Below the pieces are notes generated by a model. That model saw only the letters and a program-made list of their open reading frames with translations. It did not search any database and was not told the origin of the DNA. DNA of 64,000 bases, from NCBI GenBank assembly GCA_028277025.1, contig JAPYVG010000004.1, positions 1 to 64,000 of the forward strand. The letters run 5' to 3'. Shown piece after piece: positions 40,148-51,023 of this stretch. Position 1 is the stretch's first letter; the number at the start of each line of letters is the position of its first letter. The stretch is from Sulfolobaceae archaeon. GTDB lineage: Archaea; Thermoproteota; Thermoprotei_A; Sulfolobales; Sulfolobaceae. A program made the translations under genes and the position numbers.

Positions 40148-41567
40148 TCCTTTCCCATAAGCTACCTAACCTCCTTTCAACCTCAACATCATCCTTAACC
40201 TCTTCTGGCCATTCCCTTCCACATTCCTCTTTAAATTTTCTAGTAGCATCAATGCCAATTTTACTACCTAAAGGAGGATTAGGGACTGTATGATCCAAAG
40301 AGTCAGTAATTGTGTTCTCAATTATCAATATATCTCTCTTAGGATCAACAGTTGTTGAGATTGCATACATTACTTGATTAATATCGTGAACATTTACGTC
40401 CTCATCAACTATTATAATCATTTTCAAAAGGCTTAACTGTCCAGTTCCCCATAAGGACATCATGACTTTCTTAGCATGACCAGGATACATCTTCCTTATA
40501 GAAAATATTCCTATTCCGGTGAATAGCCCATATTCTGGTAAGTTCATATCCACTAATTCTGGTACTATCATCCTCAAAAAAGGTAGAAATATTCTCTCTA
40601 CAGCCTTACCTATCCATGCATCCTCTAGGGGTGGCTTACCCACAGATGTAGCATGAAATATCGGATTATCTCTAATGTATACCTTCTCAAGTTTAAACGC
40701 TGGGTAATAATCTGGTGGAGTATAATAACCTAAATGATCCCCAAAAGGCCCTTCAAGCCTTAAGTCCTCCAAATCAACATAACCTTCAATAACTGACTCC
40801 GCGTGAGAAGGCACTAAAATCCCATTATCTAACTCATAAACGTCCACACCTTCACCTCTTAGAATACCAGCGAACAAATACTTATCGAGTCCTGGGGGGA
40901 CTGGAGATGCAGCAACAAAAGCTACTATTGGGTCTACACCATTCACTATTGCTACTGGAACTCTCGTGATTCCTCTTTTCTTATATTTATAAGCGGACAT
41001 GTTACCCCTTTTCAATGCCTGCCAATGCATTATTCCTTCCTTTTCATTTAATATTTGAATTCTATAGACACTTAAATTATGGACATTAGTTTCTGGATCT
41101 TTGGTTATAGTTATAGAAAAAGTGAAAAACTTACCTGCATCTTTAGGCCACGTCTTTAACGCTGGAAAATTGAGTAAACTTAGTTTCTCCTCATGAAAAT
41201 CGGCCTTTTTACTTTTAGGTAAAATTTTACCCATTTTAGAAAATTCTATCAAACTTTTAGCTTTTTGTAAAAGTGTTACCGGAATCTCTCCTAGAAAATC
41301 TCGCATAAAATTCTCACTAACTGTTTCTAGTTTTTGAGTATTAAAAAGTTCATAAAACACGTTAATTGAATTAAAAATGTTTGTAATAACCCTCCAACCC
41401 GGGTAACCCTTTACATTATTAAATAGGAGGGCGGGTAAATGAGCATATGTAGCTTTTCTAGTCAAATAAGCTATTTCTAAATCAGGTGATAGCTCGTCAT
41501 TGATTTCTATTATTTTATTCTTTTCTTTTAAGAATTTAATATAATCTCTTAGATCCCTAAATGCCAT
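40125..41567 (-). CDS. UbiD-family decarboxylase
   Basis: 480 residues. The family uses prenylated FMN to remove carboxylates from unsaturated or aromatic acids. Typical stretches are [70 protein letters not shown] and [18 protein letters not shown]. Possible substrates include a quinone precursor or an anhydromevalonate-type intermediate; the sequence does not choose. The UbiX partner is not in the window. Confidence 0.9.
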   Translation of the reverse strand: MAFRDLRDYIKFLKEKNKIIEINDELSPDLEIAYLTRKATYAHLPALLFNNVKGYPGWRVITNIFNSINVFYELFNTQKLETVSENFMRDFLGEIPVTLLQKAKSLIEFSKMGKILPKSKKADFHEEKLSLLNFPALKTWPKDAGKFFTFSITITKDPETNVHNLSVYRIQILNEKEGIMHWQALKRGNMSAYKYKKRGITRVPVAIVNGVDPIVAFVAASPVPPGLDKYLFAGILRGEGVDVYELDNGILVPSHAESVIEGYVDLEDLRLEGPFGDHLGYYTPPDYYPAFKLEKVYIRDNPIFHATSVGKPPLEDAWIGKAVERIFLPFLRMIVPELVDMNLPEYGLFTGIGIFSIRKMYPGHAKKVMMSLWGTGQLSLLKMIIIVDEDVNVHDINQVMYAISTTVDPKRDILIIENTITDSLDHTVPNPPLGSKIGIDATRKFKEECGREWPEEVKDDVEVERRLGSLWERIRAQYHP

Positions 41568-41645
41568 GATATTTATGTTTGAGAAAAAGCTTATAATTTA
41601 GTATAATAAAGAGCTAAACGCTAGTGGTGAGTTATAGTTGGAAAC

Positions 41646-42830
41646 ATGCAAGGCCATTTGAAATGCTTAAGCTGTAACTCAGAATTCCCACTACAACAAG
41701 ATTTAATAACATGCCCTAAATGTGGAGGATTATTAGAGATAATTGTACACCCTCCAAAAGATTTTTCATTTAAAAACTTAAGGGGAAAAGGAGTATGGAG
41801 ATATAGAGAATTAATAGCTGGTGAATACAAAAAAATAATCACTTTAAATGAAGGAAATACGCCATTAATAAGATCAAATCATAATGAAAACGCTTACTTT
41901 AAATTTGAGGGAGCAAACCCCACTGGAAGCTTTAAAGACAGAGGAATGACAGTCGCAATAAGCTCAGCAGTGACCTTAAACTACAAAGTAGTAGTTGCTG
42001 CTTCAACGGGAAATACTGCCGCCTCGGCAGCCGCCTATGCAAGTAGAGCTGGATTAAAAAGTTATATAGTTCTCCCTAAGGGTAAAGTAGCATTAGGTAA
42101 ATTAGCACAATCAATCCTTTATGGAACCACGATACTTGAAGTAGATGGGAGCTTTGACGTAGCGATGTCTAGTGTCATGAGACTTTACAAAGAATTGAAA
42201 ATAGTATACCCATTAAACTCTTTTAACCCCTGGAGACTTGAAGGACAAAAAACTATAGCCTTTGAAATAGCCGAGGAAATAGGAGTACCAGATAACATAA
42301 TAGTTCCAGTAGGTAATGCTGGAAACATTTATGCAATATGGAAAGGGTTTAAAGAATTACAAGAGATAGGAGTAATAGATAAAATCCCTAGAATGATTGG
42401 AGTCCAGGCTGAGGGAGCTGCACCAATAGCTAAGGCAATAGAAAAAGGCTCAGATACCCCAGAGTTTGTAAATAACCCAGAGACCGTGGCCACTGCAATT
42501 AGGATCGGTAAACCAGTAAATTGGCAAAAAGCGATGAAGGCAATAAAAGATTCTAAAGGTACAGCAATAAGTGTTTCTGATAACGAAATCCTTAACGCTC
42601 AAAGACAGCTAGCTAGAAATGAAGGAGTAGGAGCAGAACCAGCCTCGGCAGCCGCATATGCCGGATATCTGAAACTATTAAGCGAAAACAAACTTGATAA
42701 GAACGAAAAAACAGTTATGATACTTACGGGTCACGCTCTTAAAGACCCAGATGCAATGGTTAAGGCTGAAGCTAAAAGAATATTAGTTAACCCCGAATAC
42801 ATAGACAAAATTATTTTAAGTGATTTATAA
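41646..42830 (+). CDS. thrC: Threonine synthase
   Basis: 394 residues, pyridoxal phosphate enzyme converting O-phosphohomoserine to threonine. A zinc ribbon at the front ([19 protein letters not shown]) precedes the cofactor Lys in [35 protein letters not shown] and [16 protein letters not shown] are family marks. First gene of thrC-lysC-asd-PHP-nre. Its TAA shares an A with the lysC ATG. Confidence 0.94.
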   Translation: MQGHLKCLSCNSEFPLQQDLITCPKCGGLLEIIVHPPKDFSFKNLRGKGVWRYRELIAGEYKKIITLNEGNTPLIRSNHNENAYFKFEGANPTGSFKDRGMTVAISSAVTLNYKVVVAASTGNTAASAAAYASRAGLKSYIVLPKGKVALGKLAQSILYGTTILEVDGSFDVAMSSVMRLYKELKIVYPLNSFNPWRLEGQKTIAFEIAEEIGVPDNIIVPVGNAGNIYAIWKGFKELQEIGVIDKIPRMIGVQAEGAAPIAKAIEKGSDTPEFVNNPETVATAIRIGKPVNWQKAMKAIKDSKGTAISVSDNEILNAQRQLARNEGVGAEPASAAAYAGYLKLLSENKLDKNEKTVMILTGHALKDPDAMVKAEAKRILVNPEYIDKIILSDL

Positions 42831-44194
42831 TGTTCTCCAGTTCCTTAATTAGAATTTTAAAAGTAGGAGGATCAATACAAAAAGATGAGAAAGATTATGA
42901 ACTAATTCTGAAAAAGATATCGAAATATACGGAAGAAAAAGATTATTCTAGGCATATAGTAGTGACTTCAGCTATCAAAAACGTAACAAATCAATTGCTT
43001 GAAGCACTACAACAACCCGATAAGGCAGTAGATATAGTAAGTGATATTTATGATAAGCACATAAGAATTTTATCAAAATTAGTTGATGGAAGGGAGTTCG
43101 AAAAAGCGTTCAAAGACTTATCGAAATTAGCTGACGAATTGTATAAAATTGCGTGGTCTATAAGAGTTCTTGATGAAGTAACTCCCAGGGTTAAAGATTA
43201 TTTCCTCTCATTTGGCGAAAGGTTAGCCGTAATCGTTTTATCAGCTTACTTATCGAATAACAAAATGGATTCAGATAAAGTATTAGTACCACCACTAATC
43301 ACTGACGAAAACTACGGAGAAGCGAACATATTATTTGAAGACTCATCAAAACACCTTATTTCAATTCTAGAAGAAATTAACAAACAAGTAATCGTAGTAC
43401 CCGGTTTTATCGGCTTAACCAAACAAAACAAATACACTACAATAGGAAGAGGGGGGAGTGATTATACAGCAACAGTCATAGGAAAATTACTTAATGCAAG
43501 AGAAGTTAGGCTGATCACAGAAGTTCCAGGGATAATGACAGCTGATCCTAAAAAGATAAGTAATACAGTAACAATACCGCGTTTATCATTGGAAGAAGCA
43601 ATTGAACTATCACAATTAGGTGCTAAGAGACTACACCCAAGGACTTTTGATCCACTATTTAATTCTAATATGAAAGTAATAATTGAAGGCCTATATGAAG
43701 AAGGAAACACGGTAATTGAAGGTTTCTGTACTCCTAACGATTTGCTTAAAGGTATTGTAGCAAAAGATGATTTGCAATTAATTACAATAGAGAGCACAAG
43801 AATAGTTGGAAAAATAGGTTCCGCGGCAAAAATAACAGATGAAGCAAAACAAGCAAACGTTAATTTAGTAGCTTTATCACAACCCATATCAGAAACAGTT
43901 ATACAATTAGTAATAAACAGCTCGGATTCCCAAAGACTGATTAACAGATTAAACCAATTAGACCTTATAACCAATATAGAAACGAAAGACGTCGGGGCGG
44001 TAAGCATAGTAGGATGTGGGCTGAGAAATAAAGAAATATCTACAAAAGTGATGAACAGAGCCTCATCCTTTGATCCAATCTTCATTTCTAGAGGATTAAA
44101 AGGTGTAAGTATGACATTTATAGTAGATAAAAGACAAACAGATGACTTAGCAAAAGAACTTCATGAGGTGGTTTTAGAATGGTCGACAAAATAA
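42830..44194 (+). CDS. lysC: Aspartate kinase
   Basis: 454 residues. It phosphorylates aspartate, the entry to threonine, methionine and lysine. The kinase marks are [63 protein letters not shown] and [14 protein letters not shown]. Two C-terminal ACT domains (about 315-450) suggest amino-acid feedback. The start overlaps the thrC stop and the end overlaps asd by 16 nt. Confidence 0.95.
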   Translation: MFSSSLIRILKVGGSIQKDEKDYELILKKISKYTEEKDYSRHIVVTSAIKNVTNQLLEALQQPDKAVDIVSDIYDKHIRILSKLVDGREFEKAFKDLSKLADELYKIAWSIRVLDEVTPRVKDYFLSFGERLAVIVLSAYLSNNKMDSDKVLVPPLITDENYGEANILFEDSSKHLISILEEINKQVIVVPGFIGLTKQNKYTTIGRGGSDYTATVIGKLLNAREVRLITEVPGIMTADPKKISNTVTIPRLSLEEAIELSQLGAKRLHPRTFDPLFNSNMKVIIEGLYEEGNTVIEGFCTPNDLLKGIVAKDDLQLITIESTRIVGKIGSAAKITDEAKQANVNLVALSQPISETVIQLVINSSDSQRLINRLNQLDLITNIETKDVGAVSIVGCGLRNKEISTKVMNRASSFDPIFISRGLKGVSMTFIVDKRQTDDLAKELHEVVLEWSTK

Positions 44195-45231
44195 AAGTCT
44201 CATTACTAGGCTCTACCGGAATGGTAGGACAAAAGATGGTAAGAATCTTATCATCCCACCCATACCTAGAACTAGTAAAAGTTAGTGCATCCCCAGGGAA
44301 AATAGGGAGAAAATATAAAGATGCGGTAAAATGGATAGAACCAGTAGATATCCCAGAAAACGTTAGAGATTTACCTATAGTATCAACTAATTATGAAGAT
44401 CATAAAGACGTAGATGTAGTGCTTTCCGCATTACCTAATGAACTTGCAGAGGGAATAGAATTAGAACTAGTTAAACAAGGTAAAATTGTAGTATCAAATG
44501 CAAGCCCTTTTAGAATGGACCCAGATGTGCCGTTAATAAACCCAGAAGTTAACTGGGAACACTTAGAATTATTAAAAACCCAACAGCAGAAAAAGGGATG
44601 GAAAGGACTACTAGTTAAAAACCCGAATTGTACAGCTGCAATTATGTCAATGCCGATAAAACCTTTACTAGATATAGCTGTAAAATCAAAAATAGTAATA
44701 ACCACCTTACAAGCAGTGAGTGGAGCAGGATATAATGGTTTACCCTTTATGGCGATAGAAGGGAATATCATACCCTATATAAAGGGTGAAGAAGATAAAA
44801 TAGCTAAAGAACTCACGAAATTGAACGGAAAATTACAGGATCATCAAATAATACCAGCTCCATTAGATTCTTCCGTAACTTCAATAAGAGTACCAACCAG
44901 AGTAGGGCATATGGGAGTAATAAACCTCATAACAAACGAGAAAATTGACGTTGATGAAGTAAAGAAAACTTTAAGAAACTTCAGATCATTACCACAAATA
45001 AAGAATTTACCTACAGCACCAAAAACACCCATAATAATAAAAGATGAAGAGGACAGACCTCAGCCATTGTTAGACGTTGGAGCAGAAAACGGAATGGCAG
45101 TAACAGTAGGTAGAATAAGGCATGAAGGAAACGTACTAAGGCTAATAGTCTTGGGAGATAACTTAGTTAGAGGAGCTGCTGGAATAACAATATTAACCGT
45201 GGAAGTAATGAAAGAATTAGGTTATATATGA
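44179..45231 (+). CDS. asd: Aspartate-semialdehyde dehydrogenase
   Basis: 350 residues. It reduces aspartyl phosphate to the semialdehyde. [20 protein letters not shown] binds NADP, the catalytic Cys is in [18 protein letters not shown], and the catalytic His in [14 protein letters not shown]. It matches the archaeal/fungal form. Overlaps both neighbours (lysC by 16, PHP gene by 4 nt). Confidence 0.95.
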   Translation: MVDKIKVSLLGSTGMVGQKMVRILSSHPYLELVKVSASPGKIGRKYKDAVKWIEPVDIPENVRDLPIVSTNYEDHKDVDVVLSALPNELAEGIELELVKQGKIVVSNASPFRMDPDVPLINPEVNWEHLELLKTQQQKKGWKGLLVKNPNCTAAIMSMPIKPLLDIAVKSKIVITTLQAVSGAGYNGLPFMAIEGNIIPYIKGEEDKIAKELTKLNGKLQDHQIIPAPLDSSVTSIRVPTRVGHMGVINLITNEKIDVDEVKKTLRNFRSLPQIKNLPTAPKTPIIIKDEEDRPQPLLDVGAENGMAVTVGRIRHEGNVLRLIVLGDNLVRGAAGITILTVEVMKELGYI

Positions 45232-45884
45232 TAAAATTAGATTTTCACGTTCACACGTTTTATAGTGATGGTAGATATTCCCCAGAGGAAATAGTCAACT
45301 ACGCATTAAAGATAGGACTTAACGGAATAGCAATCACGGATCATGACACCTCAAAAGGGCTAAAAAACTATAGGCAGATTCCCATTATACCAGGGCAAGA
45401 AGTCACTACAGAGTTCGGTCATGTAGTCATATTGTGTAACTTCCCTCCTTCACCACCTAGAAATTTATCTCAATTAGTAGATTATTCGCGAGAAAATAAC
45501 TGTATTATTTTCCCTTCTCACCCGTTTGACATTTTCAGAAAAGGAATAGGTAACAAAGTTTTTGAATATAAATTTGATGCAATAGAAGTATTTAACTCAA
45601 AAGCACCACCAAATGCTAACAAAAAGGCTTTACTGGCCTCACAACAGCTTAAACTCCCGGGTTTAGCAAATAGTGATTCTCATGTTAAGGAAGCATTAGG
45701 TTCCGCCTATAATTTAATCCCTTTAAATGAGTTTAACATAGACGAAATCTTAGAAAAAATTAGAAAAAAGGAAATTGAAGCTGTTGGATTGGGATTAACA
45801 GCAAAGGCTAAAATTAAGATTTTAGAATGGAGTATAATGAGGAAGCTAGGAATTGCGAAAAATACCGGCAGAACTTTGCGTTAA
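45228..45884 (+). CDS. PHP-domain phosphoesterase
   Basis: 218 residues. The metal-binding pattern is [18 protein letters not shown], then [34 protein letters not shown] and [12 protein letters not shown]. Such standalone PHP proteins cleave phosphate from nucleotides or small molecules; histidinol phosphatase is one possibility. It sits between asd and the Nre gene with overlaps on both sides. Confidence 0.85.
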   Translation: MIKLDFHVHTFYSDGRYSPEEIVNYALKIGLNGIAITDHDTSKGLKNYRQIPIIPGQEVTTEFGHVVILCNFPPSPPRNLSQLVDYSRENNCIIFPSHPFDIFRKGIGNKVFEYKFDAIEVFNSKAPPNANKKALLASQQLKLPGLANSDSHVKEALGSAYNLIPLNEFNIDEILEKIRKKEIEAVGLGLTAKAKIKILEWSIMRKLGIAKNTGRTLR

Positions 45885-47079
45885 ATGCAAAGGATATAAA
45901 TATTTATGTGGTTTACCTAGTTGCCCGATTTTAGATAGATTTAGAAGTATCGTTCATGTAGCAAGTAAGATTCAAGGCTCCGAAAAAATTGAAGGTTCTA
46001 CACCCCCTAGTATAGTAATTGGTGAAAAGAACTATCCCAAAGTGAGCTTAATATACAATATACCTCCAGGGATAAAAGGAGAAGAAGCAAGAGAATACGA
46101 GAATCCAGAAGGATGGTGGGGTAAGAAAAGCTTAAGTGACATACTCTCTCTAAGGAGTTCATTAGTCTCAACCATTTTACACGACGTTAATATAAATGAG
46201 CCAGAAAAACTATATGAAAAAGAAATAGCACTTGCTGGAATTTCTGAAAAGCCCGTGCTCTCAGAAGCCCAGAGCGAAGTCAAACAAATTTTACCTAGAC
46301 TGAAGTTTGACGGAATACTAATACCAAGAGGACCTTCAATTAAGGCTAAAGATATAAAAGTCGACGAAAACCCCAAGATACCTAAAAAAATAGAGAGCTT
46401 GATATTTGACGATGTTAAAGCCGAAGAAGGGGTCTTAGAACTTTATTCCAGCGGAGAAAATTATTACAGAATTATTACCACATTCTCTCTTGGTCTTTTA
46501 GGAAGAAAAAAGAACAGAAGAATAGTACCCACGAGATGGAGTATAACTGCAGTAGACCAAATAGTAGGAAACTATCTACTGTCAAAAATAAAAGAGTTTG
46601 ATACTATAAGTACAACTACAGTCTATTACAATTCCTATCTAGGAAACTATTTTCACATAATATTCTATCCGTCAAGATATTCAAGTATATGGATAGAAAT
46701 TTGGTACCCGTTCTCCTTATGGTCTAATGAGTTAGTAATCACAGACCTCTCTGAAGACTATTGGGGAGAGTACGAATTCTTAGATGGAGGATATATGGCT
46801 GCTAGATTAGCAGTAATAGAGAAATTAAACGAAATGAGAAGGCAGGCTGGAATTATAATAATAAGGGAAATAACTTCAGAATATTACGCACCAGTAGGAA
46901 ATTGGCACATAAGGGAAACCGTTAAAAAAGCATACAAAATAGCCGAATTCGATGATCTCCAAAAAGCTATCAACTTCGTAAACAGTAGATTAAAGAGTGA
47001 CAGAGTTAAATTAAACGAAATTAGAAGCATCAAAAAACTGCAAACACAAACTAAGATTGACTTCTTCCTAAAGAAGTAA
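45853..47079 (+). CDS. nreA: Nre-family DNA repair protein with C-terminal PIP motif
   Basis: 408 residues, TTG start at 45853 overlapping the PHP gene by 32 nt. The N-terminus has a zinc-type Cys cluster ([18 protein letters not shown]). The middle has Nre blocks [20 protein letters not shown] and [19 protein letters not shown]. The last residues [10 protein letters not shown] end in a PCNA-interacting motif (Q-x2-I-x2-FF). Haloarchaeal Nre proteins help repair DNA damage and contact PCNA through this tail. A-type versus B-type of the family is not settled here. Confidence 0.88.
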   Translation: MRKIPAELCVKCKGYKYLCGLPSCPILDRFRSIVHVASKIQGSEKIEGSTPPSIVIGEKNYPKVSLIYNIPPGIKGEEAREYENPEGWWGKKSLSDILSLRSSLVSTILHDVNINEPEKLYEKEIALAGISEKPVLSEAQSEVKQILPRLKFDGILIPRGPSIKAKDIKVDENPKIPKKIESLIFDDVKAEEGVLELYSSGENYYRIITTFSLGLLGRKKNRRIVPTRWSITAVDQIVGNYLLSKIKEFDTISTTTVYYNSYLGNYFHIIFYPSRYSSIWIEIWYPFSLWSNELVITDLSEDYWGEYEFLDGGYMAARLAVIEKLNEMRRQAGIIIIREITSEYYAPVGNWHIRETVKKAYKIAEFDDLQKAINFVNSRLKSDRVKLNEIRSIKKLQTQTKIDFFLKK

Positions 47080-47988
47080 AGAGAAAACAGACATTGCAGT
47101 ATATAATCTATTTTCAGCCTGATCCCATACAGCACTCTGCTTACCGTCAATTACTTCAGCATCAACTTCCTCTCCCCTTACTGCGGGTAAACAATGCATA
47201 AATATAGCGTCCTTACTTGCATACCTCATTAGATCTGCAGTAACCCTATAATCTTTCAGTTTCTCTCTCTTCTCCTTAGCAATACTCTCTTGTCCCATAC
47301 TAACCCATACGTCAGTATAAACAACCTTACTGCCACGTACAGCCTCATAAGGATCATCGTAAAACTCTATAACAGCACCACTGTCCTCAGCCTCCTCCTC
47401 AATTAACTTCCATATATCATTACGAGGCCTGAACTCCTTAGGGCTAGCCACCCTTAATTCCAGGCCGAACTTTGACGCAAAAGCCATTAAACTGATTAAC
47501 ACATTATCACTTCCATCACCCACAAAACTTACGGTAACATAATCCCCGAACCTTTCCTTGATGGTCATGTAATCAGTAAGTGCTTGTAAAGGGTGGGATA
47601 AATCGCTAAGTAAATTAATTACTGGTTTACCAGAGTAGTCCCTTAACAGAATTAAGTTTCTATGATCTAAAACCCTTGCACCTATACCGTCCACATACCT
47701 ACCTAAAACCCTTGCAGTGTCCTCTACTGGCTCACCCCTACTGAGTTGAAGCTCACCCTTAGATAGCACTACGGAAATACCGCCCAACATCCTAATAGCT
47801 AAATCCGTACTCACTCTAGTTCTGGTACTCGGTTTTTCAAAGATTAACGCGACCTTCTTACCTTCTAATGTTTTAGGTAGAGAATTTGAATACACGTAAT
47901 TTTTCATTTGAAATGATATATCCATCATCTTTTCGATTTCTTGTCTAGAAAAATCTAACAAACATAGGAGGCTTTTACCCTTTAACAT
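47068..47988 (-). CDS. argF: Ornithine carbamoyltransferase
   Basis: 306 residues. It makes citrulline in arginine synthesis. The carbamoyl phosphate site is [15 protein letters not shown], the ornithine side has [14 protein letters not shown] and DVWVSMGQE, and the conserved [12 protein letters not shown] follows. A TATA element on the minus strand around 48011-48018 sits 26 nt upstream, so it is probably leaderless. The 3' end overlaps nre by 12 nt. Confidence 0.95.
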   Translation of the reverse strand: MLKGKSLLCLLDFSRQEIEKMMDISFQMKNYVYSNSLPKTLEGKKVALIFEKPSTRTRVSTDLAIRMLGGISVVLSKGELQLSRGEPVEDTARVLGRYVDGIGARVLDHRNLILLRDYSGKPVINLLSDLSHPLQALTDYMTIKERFGDYVTVSFVGDGSDNVLISLMAFASKFGLELRVASPKEFRPRNDIWKLIEEEAEDSGAVIEFYDDPYEAVRGSKVVYTDVWVSMGQESIAKEKREKLKDYRVTADLMRYASKDAIFMHCLPAVRGEEVDAEVIDGKQSAVWDQAENRLYTAMSVFSLLL

Positions 47989-48019
47989 AATTTTTATCTA
48001 CCATTGAAAAGTTATAAAT

Positions 48020-48637
48020 GTGGAAGTTATAACAATCATCAACAAAGCCGTAACCCCAAAAAAGGGGAATAAGCCTAACTTTGATGAGGCTCACGTATTA
48101 CTAGCATTGGACATTATTAATAAAGAACAACCAATAGGCAGACATTTGCTAATGAAAAGACTAAATTTGTCAGAAGCTACTACAAGAACTTTAATAAGAA
48201 GACTAAAGGAACTTCAACTGATAAATATAGATAAAATTGCTGGGATTTTATTAACTGAAAATGGTAAAAAAATCATTGAAACCTTGTATTCACTAATAAA
48301 GATTATTGATGAAATAAAGATAGATACAATAAATTGGGAAACCAGTGCTTTAATTATAAGCAACGGCAAGCCAATACTTGATAAGATAGGAATACTCCAG
48401 ATGAGAGACCTCATAATAAAAGCCGGTGCAGAAAAAGTACTAATAGCAGTAGTAGAAAATAATACATTAGAATTACCTCCAAAATCATTTAATGAAAGTG
48501 AAGAAGTGAAGAAATTAAAAAACGAATTGAAAGAAAGGACTGAAAGACTGACAAAAGATGGCGACTTGATAATCTTCTTCGAACCAAAAGGAAGATATTT
48601 GGCTTATAAAATACTTACACTAATATTAGAAAAATAA
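48020..48637 (+). CDS. Winged-helix regulator with DUF4443-type C-terminus
   Basis: 205 residues, GTG start at 48020. Residues about 25-85 form a winged helix (PIGRHLLMKRLNLSEATTRTLIRRLKELQL). The C-terminal part (ETSALIISNGKPILDKIG; LIIFFEPKGRYLAY) matches the DUF4443 proteins of crenarchaea. Ligand and target genes are unknown. It is divergent from argF and overlaps the next gene in TAATG, so the two are coupled. Confidence 0.78.
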   Translation: MEVITIINKAVTPKKGNKPNFDEAHVLLALDIINKEQPIGRHLLMKRLNLSEATTRTLIRRLKELQLINIDKIAGILLTENGKKIIETLYSLIKIIDEIKIDTINWETSALIISNGKPILDKIGILQMRDLIIKAGAEKVLIAVVENNTLELPPKSFNESEEVKKLKNELKERTERLTKDGDLIIFFEPKGRYLAYKILTLILEK

Positions 48638-49707
48638 TGGTTGTTTGTTTTATAGTAAACCCTGTAGCAGGTAGTGGGGGGAGAATAGGACATAAAGGTA
48701 GTGATGACTTGAGTACGTATAATCCAGAAACACCCCTTAGAATAGATAGGTTTCTTCAGAAAGCACCAAAGGTCGAATATTTAGTAGGCCCAGGGGTAAT
48801 GGGAGAGAAGTACTTTTATAATAAATCATTCTCTTACTCAGTCGTTAACATAAAAATACATAATCCCACAATGAAAGAAGACACAATAAATGTGGTTAAG
48901 GAGTTTATGAGATCTGAATGCGAAATAATCGTATTCGCTGGAGGTGATGGTACTGCAAGAGACATATATGGTTTGACTAAAGACTCAATACCCTTATTAG
49001 GAATACCCACAGGGGTGAAAATGCACAGCGGAATATTTGCAACTACACCAGAATTAGCGGGACTACTTCTAGATAAATTTATTAAAAAAGAGGCTAATAT
49101 GATTTATGCTGAAATACTAGATATAGATGAAGAAGCGTATAGGAAAGGACAATATGCTGTTAAATTGTATGGTTTTGCTAGAACGATATCATATTCTAAT
49201 TATTTGACACCCAGCAAGTCCGAAATACCTAATGATCCCATAGAATTAGAAGATATAGCAGAATACATATTAAATGAAGTGTTAAAACCTAATGAAATCT
49301 ACATAATAGGGCCAGGGTCAACAACTAAATATATCTTGAAAAAGTTAGGGTATGAGCCTAATTTTTTATGTACAGATGTAATGGTGGGAAAGTCCCTTAT
49401 CAAGTCGTGCGTAAATTATTACGATTTAATGAATTTAACCGGGGAGTTAAACATAATACTAACACCCATAGGCAAACAAGGGTTCCTTATAGGTAGAGGA
49501 AATCAAGAAATAGGCCCAGAAATCTTGAAAAGGATTGGAAAAGACAGAATAATCGTAATTTCGACCAAGGAGAAAATTGAAACGATAGACTGTTTGAGAA
49601 TAGATACTGGGGACCCTCAGGTGGATAAGATACTTTATGGTGTGTATAAAGTAATCGTTGGGTATAAAGAATACATTGCGATAAAGAGTTGTAATATTAC
49701 CGATTAA
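48637..49707 (+). CDS. ATP-NAD kinase-family protein
   Basis: 356 residues. The kinase signature is IVFAGGDGTARDIYGL, with VCFIVNPVAGSGGRIG at the front and PLLGIPTGVKMHSGIFAT following. C-terminal segments IIGPGSTTKYILKKLGYEPN and LTPIGKQGFLIGRGNQEIGP place it in the AcoX/NAD-kinase branch found in archaea. It may phosphorylate NAD or another nucleotide-like substrate; the exact one is not clear. Confidence 0.88.
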   Translation: MVVCFIVNPVAGSGGRIGHKGSDDLSTYNPETPLRIDRFLQKAPKVEYLVGPGVMGEKYFYNKSFSYSVVNIKIHNPTMKEDTINVVKEFMRSECEIIVFAGGDGTARDIYGLTKDSIPLLGIPTGVKMHSGIFATTPELAGLLLDKFIKKEANMIYAEILDIDEEAYRKGQYAVKLYGFARTISYSNYLTPSKSEIPNDPIELEDIAEYILNEVLKPNEIYIIGPGSTTKYILKKLGYEPNFLCTDVMVGKSLIKSCVNYYDLMNLTGELNIILTPIGKQGFLIGRGNQEIGPEILKRIGKDRIIVISTKEKIETIDCLRIDTGDPQVDKILYGVYKVIVGYKEYIAIKSCNITD

Positions 49708-49742
49708 GAAAGGATTTGGGATTACTAACGTTGCTCCATAAG

Positions 49743-49755
49743 TCTATATTAATAA
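49743..49755 (+). promoter_or_regulatory. TATA element of whiP
   Basis: TCTATATTAATAA about 28 nt upstream of the ATG at 49778, consistent with a leaderless message. Confidence 0.5.
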
Positions 49756-49777
49756 TTAGTTTGCCTAATAGTAACTG

Positions 49778-50485
49778 ATGCAAGGAGAGGACAAAGAACT
49801 TGAGGAATTTCTACAAATAAAGAGCGGGCCTAGATCGAGGCTAATGGAGGCAATTCTCGTACTCCTATTAGCAAGACCTCTGAGAACCTCAGAAATTGCC
49901 TCCAATTTAGGTTTACAAACTAAATACGTAAGTAGTTACCTGAGCTATTGGCGCAAAAAGGGTTTAGTTTATCAAGAAGGAGGAAGATGGCATTTGTCTT
50001 CTGCAGGAGAAGATTTAGCTAAGGAAATAATAGAGAGCAAGAACGATAAACGTTTTTACGAATATTTGGGAATAGCGAGAGAAATTTTCAACGAAAAGGT
50101 TAAACAGACAATAAACAACAAGGAAAGGAAAAAAGAAAACAATGAAGAAAAAGAATTTTTGTCGTTTATTGGCGGACAAACCAATAAAGTTGAAAATAAA
50201 CAACAAAAGAGCTCATTAGAGGACTGTTTATCAGAACTTCTATCTAAACTTTCGGATGAGGAAAGGGATATACTAGAGTTATTACTACAGAAATATAAAC
50301 AGTGGGGTACTACATATATATACGTAGATCAACTACAAGAAGAATATAACGCTGATATAGGTTGGTTATTTAAAGTATTGAGGAGCTTACAGACTAAAAG
50401 AATTATTTACTTATATCATGATCCCAAATTGGGATTAAGGATCGGATTCTCACAAAGCTTCAAGAGCAAGCTTTCTCAGTGTTAA
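49778..50485 (+). CDS. whiP: Winged-helix initiator protein WhiP
   Basis: 235 residues with two winged-helix domains. The first is at about 15-75 ([20 protein letters not shown], then [20 protein letters not shown]). A charged linker rich in K, E and N follows, and the second lies at about 165-235 ([40 protein letters not shown]). This layout and the genomic neighbourhood (upstream of thermosome alpha) match WhiP, the Cdt1-like protein linked to replication origin oriC3 of Sulfolobus. It binds and specifies that origin. Confidence 0.85.
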   Translation: MQGEDKELEEFLQIKSGPRSRLMEAILVLLLARPLRTSEIASNLGLQTKYVSSYLSYWRKKGLVYQEGGRWHLSSAGEDLAKEIIESKNDKRFYEYLGIAREIFNEKVKQTINNKERKKENNEEKEFLSFIGGQTNKVENKQQKSSLEDCLSELLSKLSDEERDILELLLQKYKQWGTTYIYVDQLQEEYNADIGWLFKVLRSLQTKRIIYLYHDPKLGLRIGFSQSFKSKLSQC

Positions 50486-50653
50486 ATATTATCTTCTACT
50501 ACTATTGCTTTCCTTTTGATATTATGTTCCCTTCAAAAAAACTAAGAATTATACAAACTGTTAATAGTTCTTACGTTTATTCTTTACTCTTAGTAGTAGT
50601 AGTAATTTATATTAGAGTTTTGTATGAAGATTTAGATGTAGTGGTGAGGATAA
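50486..50653. other. AT-rich gap after whiP, candidate oriC3 region
   Basis: 168 bp, roughly a quarter GC, with no convincing gene (the 73-residue frame across it lacks family features). CTACTACTA near 50494 and TAGTAGTAGTAG near 50590 form an inverted repeat about 90 bp apart. A near-palindrome AACTGTTAATAGTT lies between them. In Sulfolobus, oriC3 adjoins whiP, and from memory lies on this side. No clear ORB element was seen, so the exact boundaries are inferred. Confidence 0.45.
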
Positions 50654-50983
50654 ATGTCAGATACAAGATCTTCAAGGATTTCAGAGGAAGAGATGAATAA
50701 AGCTTTAGCAAAGGCTGAAAAGGAGGCCGAGAAGAAGGATCATAAAAAACAATGGATAGAAAAGATGATAAAGAGCGCTAAAACATATCATAAGTTATGT
50801 CCGCACTATGATAAGAAATCTCAAATATGCTTCCTTACCTTAGGTGGTACTAAATGTACGAGGGAGGGTAGGTTTGAGAATTGTCCAATTTTCATAGAGG
50901 ACTTGGAGAAAAAATATAATGAGATCGTGTCTAAGGGGAAAATGCTTCCTATGGACTATCTTGATTTATCACACGTCGTTTAA
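50654..50983 (+). CDS. CPHY-cysteine motif protein, function unknown
   Basis: 109 residues. A basic helical front (AKAEKEAEKKDHKKQWIEKM) leads to a four-Cys module: LCPHYDKKSQICFLTLGGTK, one C, then RFENCPIFIEDL, that is C-x9-C-x8-C-x8-C. The same CPHY...NCPI frame occurs in the protein at 55066-55452. Four spaced cysteines could hold zinc or an Fe-S cluster. It sits just after the proposed origin region. Confidence 0.75.
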   Translation: MSDTRSSRISEEEMNKALAKAEKEAEKKDHKKQWIEKMIKSAKTYHKLCPHYDKKSQICFLTLGGTKCTREGRFENCPIFIEDLEKKYNEIVSKGKMLPMDYLDLSHVV

Positions 50984-51023
50984 AAATTAATGTTACCCTG
51001 AAAAGCTAATTTTAGGGGTTAAA

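Noticed and set aside
43462..44085. Long 207-codon minus-strand frame inside lysC
   Set aside because: It is an antisense shadow of the aspartate kinase gene with no start signal or family match.
50479..50700. A 73-codon frame between whiP and the CPHY gene
   Set aside because: Composition is of noncoding AT-rich DNA, it overlaps both genes, and it shows no motif; treated as part of the candidate origin region.
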